A stretch of DNA of 25,503 nt from an uncultured Bacilli bacterium (GTDB lineage Bacteria > Bacillota_I > Bacilli_A > RF39 > UBA660). The stretch is taken from NCBI GenBank assembly GCA_947628325.1, contig CANQZL010000003.1:1-25503 (forward strand), given 5' to 3'. The position numbers were made by a program, and so were the translations under genes. Positions 14,937 to 21,131 of this stretch are shown here, piece after piece. The notes under the pieces are model-generated. The model ran no database searches. It was not told where the DNA came from and was given only the letters and a program-made list of their open reading frames with translations. Numbering within the stretch: position 1 is the first letter of the stretch; every line of letters begins with the position of its first letter.

Positions 14937-15875
14937 TTAAATCCTCTTTTCAATTATTTTCTTTATTATAAAGTTCTGGATAACAGCAAAGCCATTAGTT
15001 ACTATCCAATATAGTGCAATTGCTGTTGGTAAACTCAAAGATGCTATTGATACCATAAATATCATAAATATAAACATGAAATTCATTTGCTGAGCCATTT
15101 CTGAATTTTTATCTTGACTTGCCATTGATATTTTAAATGATAAATACGTTGTTACAATAATTAATATTATTAATAATATATATATATAATTATGTTGAGC
15201 AAAGCCTGCTGTTGGAGTCATACCTAAATTCATAGTTAAGAATGATCCTTCAAAAATAGCAGGTACTCTATTAATAGCTTCTAAGAAAGCAAAGAACAAA
15301 GGAAGTTGAATAAATGCTAGTAAACATCCACTTACTGGATTTATTTTATACTTTTTATAAAGCATCATTGTTTCTTGGCTTTTTGCCATTAAAGATTCAT
15401 TATCTGTTTTATTTCTATATTTTCTTTCTATTTTGGCCATTTCTGGTTGAATCTTTTTCATATTCTCAGATTGTTTTACTGTCTTTATTTGAATTGGCAT
15501 CATTATTAATCTTATTAACAAACCAATTATCATTACTGATACACCCATATTTTTTATTAAATATCCTAATTTTAAAATTATGAATGCTAATGGTTTTATA
15601 AATATTGATTCCCATAAACTTTTGTATTTTAGTTTATTTGGAGTAAATGATGAACATTCTGGTAAATCATCCATGCTAACTTGTAATTTATCATCATATT
15701 CTTTATAAGTTTCAATTAAGTCTTCATCGGTTGGTTTACATAATATGTTTGAAGTTAATGTCTGACCAGTTTCCTTATTTGTTACTGCTTCTTTGCCATC
15801 TTTTAGTGTTTGCGTACATCCTGTGCAAATAATAAATAACAGCAGTACTATAAATATTTTGATTTTTTTCTTCAC
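14937..15875 (-). CDS. yidC: Membrane protein insertase YidC/SpoIIIJ family
   Basis: YidC inserts proteins into the cytoplasmic membrane alone or with SecYEG. The 312-residue product begins with a lipoprotein-type signal (hydrophobic 6-17, candidate lipid cysteine C20 in CTGC). After an extracytoplasmic stretch come five predicted membrane segments: about 91-105, 112-128, 184-200, 229-248 and 266-298. The groove arginine R122 in LLIRLIMMPIQI is present. A positively charged loop (132-175) separates the first and later segments, as in the SpoIIIJ/OxaA1 group. The stretch from C20 to the first membrane segment is about 65 residues and carries two more Cys (C46, C74), which seems long for Bacilli. 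Start is GTG 15875 with AAGG 8 bases upstream. It is 10 bases after rnpA. Confidence 0.94.
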   Translation of the reverse strand: MKKKIKIFIVLLLFIICTGCTQTLKDGKEAVTNKETGQTLTSNILCKPTDEDLIETYKEYDDKLQVSMDDLPECSSFTPNKLKYKSLWESIFIKPLAFIILKLGYLIKNMGVSVMIIGLLIRLIMMPIQIKTVKQSENMKKIQPEMAKIERKYRNKTDNESLMAKSQETMMLYKKYKINPVSGCLLAFIQLPLFFAFLEAINRVPAIFEGSFLTMNLGMTPTAGFAQHNYIYILLIILIIVTTYLSFKISMASQDKNSEMAQQMNFMFIFMIFMVSIASLSLPTAIALYWIVTNGFAVIQNFIIKKIIEKRI

Positions 15876-15885
15876 TTTATCACCC

Positions 15886-16206
15886 TTATTTCTTTAATAA
15901 ATCAATTAAAGCCTCTTCTAAAGTATTAAATTTTTTAGAAACACAGCTCTTTCTAATCATTATAATATAATTGTGACTTTTTTTAAACAAATTTCTATTT
16001 CTATCTATTATGGCTCTTGTTTGACGCTTTATTTTATTTCTTGTTACAGCATTACCTATTTTTTTACTAATAGCAATACCATAATTTATTTTGTTGTCTT
16101 CATTTTTAGAACTATAAATAACGAAATAATCATTTTTAATAAAATTACCATTCTTTATTATATTATTAAATAGTTTTTGTGATTTTATTGTTTCTTCCCT
16201 TTTCAT
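15886..16206 (-). CDS. rnpA: Ribonuclease P protein component
   Basis: RnpA is the protein subunit that helps the P RNA cleave tRNA 5' leaders. The 106-residue product has the usual length and the signature RNKIKRQTRAIID (56-68; family pattern RNxxKRxxRE) preceded by YGIAISKKIGNAV. ATG 16206 has AAAGGAAG upstream. A hairpin terminator lies between rpmH and rnpA, so rnpA should be transcribed less than rpmH by partial readthrough. yidC follows after 10 bases in the conserved rpmH-rnpA-yidC-jag order. Confidence 0.95.
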   Translation of the reverse strand: MKREETIKSQKLFNNIIKNGNFIKNDYFVIYSSKNEDNKINYGIAISKKIGNAVTRNKIKRQTRAIIDRNRNLFKKSHNYIIMIRKSCVSKKFNTLEEALIDLLKK

Positions 16207-16228
16207 ACTTAAACTTCCTTTAAGACAT

Positions 16229-16249
16229 AAAAAACCACTATAATAGTGG
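16229..16249 (-). terminator. Attenuating terminator between rpmH and rnpA
   Basis: On the minus strand CCACTA (16244-16249) pairs with TAGTGG (16235-16240) around a 3-base loop and is followed by six T. It begins right after the rpmH stop codon. As no promoter is evident between it and rnpA, it probably sets a ratio of much L34 to little RnpA. Confidence 0.8.
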
Positions 16250-16250
16250 C

Positions 16251-16376
16251 TTATTTTACAACGATTCTCTTACGTCCTTTTTTTCTTCTTGAATTTAAAA
16301 CATTACTTTCTTTTCTAGCAAAAAATCCATGTTTTTTTGCTCTTTTTCTATTATTTGGTTGATAAGTTCTTTTCAT
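16251..16376 (-). CDS. rpmH: 50S ribosomal protein L34 (bL34)
   Basis: A very basic 41-residue protein beginning [18 protein letters not shown] and ending [12 protein letters not shown], unmistakably L34 of the large ribosomal subunit. Most bacterial L34 have 44 or more residues; here the segment between HGFFAR and RRKKGR is about four residues shorter than the common one (the usual M-S-T-x-x-G-R-x-V-L becomes KESNVL). ATG 16376 has GGAGGTG at 7-9 bases, one of the best ribosome sites in the window, and a strong promoter (16411-16440). It is the first gene left of oriC, as in nearly all Bacilli. Confidence 0.96.
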   Translation of the reverse strand: MKRTYQPNNRKRAKKHGFFARKESNVLNSRRKKGRKRIVVK

Positions 16377-16410
16377 AAAATAACACCTCCACATCTAAAC
16401 AAGCTCTCTT

Positions 16411-16440
16411 ATTATAATATTAACTTTTTAGAAAAGTCAA
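16411..16440 (-). promoter_or_regulatory. Sigma-A promoter of rpmH
   Basis: Minus strand TTGACT (16435-16440), 18-base spacer, TATAAT (16411-16416), about 35 bases upstream of the rpmH ATG. It drives transcription away from oriC and borders the DnaA-box region. Confidence 0.75.
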
Positions 16441-16692
16441 GGAATATCTTGAAATAATGAGAAATTTGACACTTATCCACAATTTTCTGTTGATATGTTG
16501 ATAACTTTATTAACTTGTTTAAATAAAATTTGTTGATTATGTGGATAAATCCCTGGATTCTCCTAATATTAAGGAATGAAATGTAGTTATTTTTGTGGAT
16601 AAGTTGTTTATATCATTTTTTCATTAAAATTATACTTTTAATTTTCCACAGCTTGAGTTAAAATAATTGTACAAATGTTGCAAAGTGGGGTG
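16441..16692. other. oriC, upstream DnaA-box cluster (rpmH-dnaA intergenic)
   Basis: This gene-free stretch holds three perfect DnaA boxes: TTATCCACA at 16473-16481, and TGTGGATAA at 16540-16548 and 16594-16602. It also holds near matches TGTTGATAA at 16496-16504 and TTTTCCACA at 16642-16650. The latter lies just ahead of dnaA, where DnaA binding could autoregulate the gene. Coding strands diverge here (left arm mostly minus, right arm plus). No tRNA, small ORF or other element was seen. I could not settle the dnaA promoter: TATACT at 16631-16636 and TAAAAT at 16659-16664 are candidates. Confidence 0.92.
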
Positions 16693-18069
16693 ATGGTTTT
16701 GAATTTTGATGATATTTGGGCAAAGTTTTTAGAACTAATCAAAAAAGAACTTAACCCAGTATCTTTTAGTACTTGGTTTGGTAAAACTAAATTATATGAA
16801 ATGGATGATAAAAAGATAGTCTTACTTGTACCGATGCTTTTACATAAACGTTTTTTACTTTCTAATTATTATAATTTAATATCAGATTCATTTACGACCA
16901 TCACTGGTGTAGAGAGAGAAATAGACTGTGTTTTAGAAGAGGAAGTTAATAAAACTGAAACTGAAGTAATGGAAGAAGCTGTTAATAATGTTGAAGTTAT
17001 TAACAATGAGAATATAGTTAACTTTGAAAGTAATTTGAATCCTGATTATACTTTTGATAACTTTGTTGTAGGGGATACTAATAAGTTTGCTAAAACAGCA
17101 GCTTTTGCCGTAGCTCAAAGTCCTGGTGCCCAATTTAATCCTTTATTTATATATGGAAAAAGTGGGTTAGGGAAAACTCATTTAATGCATGCAATTGGAA
17201 ATTATATTCATGAGCACAATAAAGATTTAAAAGTTTTATATACTACGAGTGATGATTTTAGAAAAGATTATGCAGGTATTGCTAGTACTAATGATAATAA
17301 GATTGAATATGGAAACAACTTTAAAAATAAATATAGAAATATAGATGTATTGATAATTGATGATATTCAATATTTAGTAGATGCAAAAAAAACACAAGAT
17401 GAATTCTTTCATACATTTAATAATCTTCATGAAAGAAAGAAACAAATTATAATAAGTTCAGATCGTTCGCCTGAAGATTTAAAATTATTAGAAGATAGAC
17501 TTACAAGTAGATTTGCTATGGGACTTCCTGTAGATATATATCCACCTGATTTTGAACTTAGATGTCGTATTATAAAAGATAAAGTAAGCAGAATTAATAG
17601 CGTTGCTGATAAAATGACAGATGAAAGTATCGAATTTATAGCTAATAATTTTGATACTGATGTTAGAAGCTTAGAAGGTGCTATTAATAGGTTAGTGGTT
17701 TATACAGCATTAAATGTACCAGATAAAATAGATTTAGAATTTACTAATGAAGCATTAAAAGATTTTATAACTAAAAATCCTTATCTTAATAATGATATTG
17801 CCAGTATTCAAAAGGCAGTTGCAGATTATTATAATCTTACTGTAGAAGTATTAAAGGGTAAAAAAAGAAGTGCTAATATAGTTTATCCAAGAATGGTTGC
17901 AATGTACTTATGTAGAACACTTACTGATAATTCTTTTCCACGTATTGGTTTAGAATTTGGAGCAAGGGATCATTCAACAGTAATTAATGCTGTTAATAGA
18001 ATAGAGGATGACTTAAAAAATAATAGTCAATTAAAAGAAATTATAAATGAAATTAAAGCAAAATTATAA
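16693..18069 (+). CDS. dnaA: Chromosomal replication initiator protein DnaA
   Basis: DnaA binds the flanking boxes, oligomerises with ATP and opens the origin. The 458-residue product shows domain I (IWAKFLELIKKELNPVSFSTWF), a short acidic linker (about 80-115) and the AAA+ domain. The AAA+ domain carries Walker A GKSGLGKTH (155-163), Walker B VLIIDDIQ and the arginine-finger region EDRLTSRF. The C-terminal box-binding motif is RDHSTVINAV (DHSTV at 426-430). The helix region between the Walker motifs, which contacts single-stranded origin DNA, is about 5 residues longer than in Bacillus. Start is uncertain: ATG 16693 fits the family N-terminus, while TTG 16699 has better spacing (8 bases) from GGGGTGAT at 16687-16694; ATG 16675 lacks a ribosome site. 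Confidence 0.97.
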   Translation: MVLNFDDIWAKFLELIKKELNPVSFSTWFGKTKLYEMDDKKIVLLVPMLLHKRFLLSNYYNLISDSFTTITGVEREIDCVLEEEVNKTETEVMEEAVNNVEVINNENIVNFESNLNPDYTFDNFVVGDTNKFAKTAAFAVAQSPGAQFNPLFIYGKSGLGKTHLMHAIGNYIHEHNKDLKVLYTTSDDFRKDYAGIASTNDNKIEYGNNFKNKYRNIDVLIIDDIQYLVDAKKTQDEFFHTFNNLHERKKQIIISSDRSPEDLKLLEDRLTSRFAMGLPVDIYPPDFELRCRIIKDKVSRINSVADKMTDESIEFIANNFDTDVRSLEGAINRLVVYTALNVPDKIDLEFTNEALKDFITKNPYLNNDIASIQKAVADYYNLTVEVLKGKKRSANIVYPRMVAMYLCRTLTDNSFPRIGLEFGARDHSTVINAVNRIEDDLKNNSQLKEIINEIKAKL

Positions 18070-18214
18070 AATGGGGATAAGTTGTTAATAAAAACATGTT
18101 TATCAACAATTAAAATAGTTAGATTTTATTAGATTTTTGTTGATAATTCATAAGTTATTAACATATCAACTTTATAATAATAAAAATAATAATTAATAAG
18201 AAAGAAGGAATAAT
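18070..18214. other. oriC, downstream DnaA-box cluster and candidate unwinding region (dnaA-dnaN intergenic)
   Basis: DnaA-box-like sites: TGGGGATAA (18072-18080), TTATCAACA (18100-18108) and TGTTGATAA (18138-18146), each one mismatch from consensus, plus the weaker TGTTAATAA (18083-18091) and TTATTAACA (18155-18163). Between them, 18109-18137 is almost pure A/T with TAG triplets, a candidate unwinding element. A -10-like TATAAT at 18173-18178 may serve dnaN. With the cluster upstream of dnaA this gives the bipartite layout known from Bacillus. Boxes are seen; the unwinding site is inferred. Confidence 0.75.
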
Positions 18215-19333
18215 ATGAAATTTACTATTGAAAAAAATATTTTGTTAGAAAATTTAGCTAATGTTGTTAAAGCTATATCAACTAAAAATATAATACCTAT
18301 ATTAAATGGAGTTAAGTTTGAATTAAATGAAGAAGGTTTATTTTTAACTGCTAGTGATAGTGAACTTACAATAAGAGCTTTTATTGAAAAGAAAGAAATT
18401 ACTAATATAGAAAATGAAGGATCTATAATTATCCAGAGTAAATATATATTAGATATAATAAGGAAAATGCCATCTGATTTAATTAATTTTGAATTGATGG
18501 ATGGTTTAAAAATTAAAATTTCTTCTGATAATAGTCAATATGATTTAAATTGTTTAGATCCTAAAGAATATCCTAGTATTAAACTTGAAGAAACTAAGAA
18601 TCCTATAGTTATTAAAGGAAATGTATTTAAAACAATTATAAGTCAAACTTCATTTGCTATATCTACACAAGAATTGAGACCTTTACTTACAGGATTAAAT
18701 TTTAAAATAGCTGGTGATGTTTTAGAATGTATTGCTACTGATTCTTATCGACTTGCAAAAAAGAATATTAAGTTAGATGTTCCTTCAGAAGAAGATGTTA
18801 ATATTGTAATACCTGGTAAAAATATAATGGAACTAGATAAAATAATTACGGAAGATGAAGATGTGTATATGCATATATTTACTAACAAGGTATTATTTAA
18901 ATATAAGAATATAGTATTTCAAACTAATTTATTATCTGGAACATATCCTAATACTTCAAATTTAATACCTAATGATTTTGCTATTATAGTTAATACTAAG
19001 TTAAATGATTATTTTAGTGCAATAGATAGAATGGCATTACTTACACAGAGTAAAGATAAAAATATAGTAAAGATGCGTATTAAAAATAGTCAAATGATAA
19101 TAAATTCATATGCTTCTGAAATAGGTAAAGCTGAGGAAAAATTAAATATTGAAACAAAAGAAGATGCTAATATAGATATATCTTTTAGTGCTAAGTATAT
19201 GTTGGATGCATTAAAGACAATTAAAGATGAAGAAATCTTAATATTACTAAATGGAGAAGTTAAACCTATAGTTATAAAATCTATGACAGATGAATCATTA
19301 ATTCAATTGATATTACCTATAAAAACTTATTAA
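18215..19333 (+). CDS. dnaN: DNA polymerase III beta subunit (sliding clamp)
   Basis: The beta clamp is a ring-shaped homodimer that tethers polymerase III and other repair and replication proteins to DNA. The 372-residue product has the normal length and the three repeated clamp domains (about 1-120, 128-245 and 250-372). Recognisable stretches are LANVVKAISTKNIIPILNGV, the FAISTQELRPLLTGLNF block in domain II, ATDSYRLA, and the C-terminal pocket ending QLILPIKTY. ATG 18215 has AAGGA 6 bases upstream. It is followed by a strong terminator, so it is not co-transcribed efficiently with comK. Position directly after dnaA is universal in the phylum. Confidence 0.97.
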   Translation: MKFTIEKNILLENLANVVKAISTKNIIPILNGVKFELNEEGLFLTASDSELTIRAFIEKKEITNIENEGSIIIQSKYILDIIRKMPSDLINFELMDGLKIKISSDNSQYDLNCLDPKEYPSIKLEETKNPIVIKGNVFKTIISQTSFAISTQELRPLLTGLNFKIAGDVLECIATDSYRLAKKNIKLDVPSEEDVNIVIPGKNIMELDKIITEDEDVYMHIFTNKVLFKYKNIVFQTNLLSGTYPNTSNLIPNDFAIIVNTKLNDYFSAIDRMALLTQSKDKNIVKMRIKNSQMIINSYASEIGKAEEKLNIETKEDANIDISFSAKYMLDALKTIKDEEILILLNGEVKPIVIKSMTDESLIQLILPIKTY

Positions 19334-19347
19334 TTTTATAAATTTTT

Positions 19348-19379
19348 AAATCACTTTAAACAAAAAGTGATTTTTTTTT
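19348..19379 (+). terminator. Terminator of dnaA-dnaN
   Basis: AAATCACTTT (19348-19357) and AAAGTGATTT (19364-19373) form a perfect 10-bp stem with a 6-base loop, followed by T through 19379. It separates dnaN from comK. Confidence 0.88.
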
Positions 19380-19398
19380 GATTTTTTTTTCTAATTTA

Positions 19399-19439
19399 TC
19401 GAATTTTGTCGACAAAAATAGAATTTTTTCGACAATAAA
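19399..19439 (+). promoter_or_regulatory. Direct repeats upstream of comK, candidate Spo0A and ComK binding region
   Basis: GAATTTTGTCGACAA (19401-19415) is repeated as GAATTTTTTCGACAA (19421-19435), 20 bases apart (about two helical turns), 14 of 15 bases identical. The first copy contains the palindrome TTTTGTCGACAAAA. On the minus strand TTGTCGAAA in the second copy has the core of the Spo0A box (TGTCGAA), and the palindrome has near matches on both strands. AAAATAGAATTTT (19415-19427) fits the ComK AT-box AAAA-N5-TTTT; a partial second box (TAAA-N5-GTAT) lies 8 bases on. No firm -35/-10 pair is evident; TATAAG at 19446-19451 is possible. Repeats are seen; the binding proteins are inferred. 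Confidence 0.55.
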
Positions 19440-19483
19440 GTAGGGTATAAGGTTGGTAAATTTTGGAAAGAGGGAGGTTTGGA

Positions 19484-19936
19484 ATGGAATCTTATGAGAT
19501 TAATAAAGATACTGTAGCTTTAGTACCAAAGGATTCTAATCATACTATTGTGTATGAAACAGATAATTCTTTTGTAGTAGATAAATCGGCATTAAAGATT
19601 GTAGAAGAAAGCTGTGAGTATTTTGGAAGTTCATTAGAAGGAAGACAAGCAGGGACATCAAAATTAGTAGGATTTACACATAAAGTGCCAGTTATAATTG
19701 AAGAATCTTTCGATTTAATATTTTTTCCTACTTTGTCACCAAAGAATAATAGTTGTTCTTGGTTATCTTATTCTCATATTTATAAGCCTGATAAATTTAA
19801 GGATAAAACAATTGTTGAACTTAAAAATGGGAAAAAAATTCTAATTGATGTATCTTCTTCAATTATAGATAATCAACTTTATAGATGTTCAAGATTAAAA
19901 GATACATTACAAATGAGAAAAATTAGAAAAAAATAA
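19484..19936 (+). CDS. comK: ComK-family competence transcription factor (short form)
   Basis: In Bacillus, ComK is the master activator of DNA-uptake genes; it binds AT-boxes in the minor groove. The 150-residue product aligns along its whole length with Bacillus ComK as I know it: ESYEIN (2-7), LKIVEESCEYFGSSLEGRQAGT (37-58; Bacillus CRFFGSSYAGRKAGT), HKVPVII, FFPTLSP (80-86), CSWLSYSHI (91-99) and DNQLYR (129-134). It stops about 40 residues before the Bacillus C-terminus, so the tail carrying the MecA-recognition sequence FMLYPK is absent. The terminator follows at once, so this is not a frameshift. ATG 19484 follows GGAGG at 6 bases. The gene sits between dnaN and recF, where Bacillus has yaaA/rlbA, as a unit with its own upstream repeats and terminator. 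Confidence 0.9.
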   Translation: MESYEINKDTVALVPKDSNHTIVYETDNSFVVDKSALKIVEESCEYFGSSLEGRQAGTSKLVGFTHKVPVIIEESFDLIFFPTLSPKNNSCSWLSYSHIYKPDKFKDKTIVELKNGKKILIDVSSSIIDNQLYRCSRLKDTLQMRKIRKK

Positions 19937-19937
19937 G

Positions 19938-19963
19938 AAAAAGCTACTCTAAGGTAGCTTTTT
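19938..19963 (+). terminator. Terminator of comK
   Basis: AAAAAGCTAC (19938-19947) and GTAGCTTTTT (19954-19963) form a perfect 10-bp stem with a 6-base loop one base after the comK stop codon. The T run is part of the 3' arm. With the terminator at 19348-19379 it insulates comK on both sides. Confidence 0.85.
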
Positions 19964-19964
19964 G

Positions 19965-19973
19965 TGTTATAAT
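19965..19973 (+). promoter_or_regulatory. Extended -10 promoter of recF-gyrB-gyrA
   Basis: TGTTATAAT: TGn plus a perfect TATAAT, directly after the comK terminator. The expected transcript starts near 19980 and has a leader of about 60 bases containing an 8-T run (20005-20013 region) before recF. Confidence 0.7.
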
Positions 19974-20040
19974 TAATTTGAGGTATAGGAGTACTCAAAA
20001 TATACTTTTTTTTATCTACGGTCGTAAAAGAGGCTAAAAA

Positions 20041-21129
20041 ATGAAAATACAACATTTGAAATTATTAAATTTTAGAAATTATGAAAAACTAGAGGTTAGC
20101 TTTTCACCAGTTTCAAATATTTTGTATGGCAAAAATGGTGGGGGAAAGACTAGTTTAATTGAAAGTATTTATGTACTTGCGCTTACAAAATCTTTTAGGG
20201 GTTCAGTTGATAAAGTAGTAATTATGAACAACAAAGATGTCTGTCGAATAGAAGGTACAATTCTTGATGAATACGAAAATAATTATAAAATAATAATTAA
20301 AGATGGGGGTAAAAAAGTAAAAATTAATAATACTAAAATAGATAAATTAAGTGATTATATATCTAAAATTAGTGTTGTACTCTTTAATCCTGATGATTTA
20401 AGATTTATAAAGGATTCTCCTAGTGTAAGAAGAAAAGCTATTAATCTAGAGATATCACAAATTAATAATGGATATCTAAAGAATTTAAATATGTATAATA
20501 AATTATTAAAGCAACGTAATACATATTTAAAAACGATGAATATTAATGCTAATTCATCTAGTGAATATTTAGATATTCTTACTAATAAATTGATTGATTA
20601 TGGAGAAAAAATTTATTTATCAAGGAAAAAATATATTGATTTATTAAATGAGAAGATAGGGGAGTTTTATTATAAGATATGTCAAATTTCAAATTTAAAT
20701 TTAGAATATAATTCTGATTATGATAATTTTGATAGAAAAAAGATACTAAAAAGATATAAAGATTCTTTAAATAGAGATATTATTCTTGGTAAAACAACGT
20801 TTGGAATTCATCATGATGATATTTTATTTAAGTTAAATGATTATAGTATTAAGGATTATGGTTCTGAAGGACAACAAAAAAATGCGATTATATCATATAA
20901 ATTGGCTGAATTAGAGATTTTTAATAAAATTAGAGGTAATTATCCTATTTTAATTTTAGATGACTTATTTAGTGAATTAGATATGGTTAAAATAAATAAT
21001 ATTTTTGGATTATTGAATGAAAATATTCAAACATTTATAACGACAACTGAAATAGATAAAATTAATAAAGATATTATCGATAAAAGTAAGTTGTTTTTGA
21101 TAGATGATGGAATTGTGAAGGATGGGTAG
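20041..21129 (+). CDS. recF: DNA replication and repair protein RecF
   Basis: RecF is an SMC-like ATPase that helps load RecA at single-strand gaps with RecO and RecR. The 362-residue product has the usual length and shows the N-terminal [15 protein letters not shown], Walker [10 protein letters not shown] (30-38), an ABC-type signature GSEGQQKN (274-281) and Walker B ILILDD (303-308) followed by LFSELD. ATG 20041 has AGAGG 7 bases upstream. gyrB begins 2 bases after the stop, so the two are probably coupled. No remB/yaaB gene lies between recF and gyrB, unlike Bacillus. Confidence 0.96.
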   Translation: MKIQHLKLLNFRNYEKLEVSFSPVSNILYGKNGGGKTSLIESIYVLALTKSFRGSVDKVVIMNNKDVCRIEGTILDEYENNYKIIIKDGGKKVKINNTKIDKLSDYISKISVVLFNPDDLRFIKDSPSVRRKAINLEISQINNGYLKNLNMYNKLLKQRNTYLKTMNINANSSSEYLDILTNKLIDYGEKIYLSRKKYIDLLNEKIGEFYYKICQISNLNLEYNSDYDNFDRKKILKRYKDSLNRDIILGKTTFGIHHDDILFKLNDYSIKDYGSEGQQKNAIISYKLAELEIFNKIRGNYPILILDDLFSELDMVKINNIFGLLNENIQTFITTTEIDKINKDIIDKSKLFLIDDGIVKDG

Positions 21130-21131
21130 AT

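Noticed and set aside
19401..19435. The comK upstream repeats as LexA or CodY sites
   Set aside because: They do not fit the Gram-positive LexA pattern CGAAC-N4-GTTCG, and only about 9 of 15 CodY-box positions match.
19977..20013. Hairpin (TTTGAG/CTCAAA) plus T8 in the recF leader as an attenuator or riboswitch
   Set aside because: Six-base stem, 11-base loop, and the T run begins several bases after the stem; too weak to call. No known riboswitch pattern is seen.
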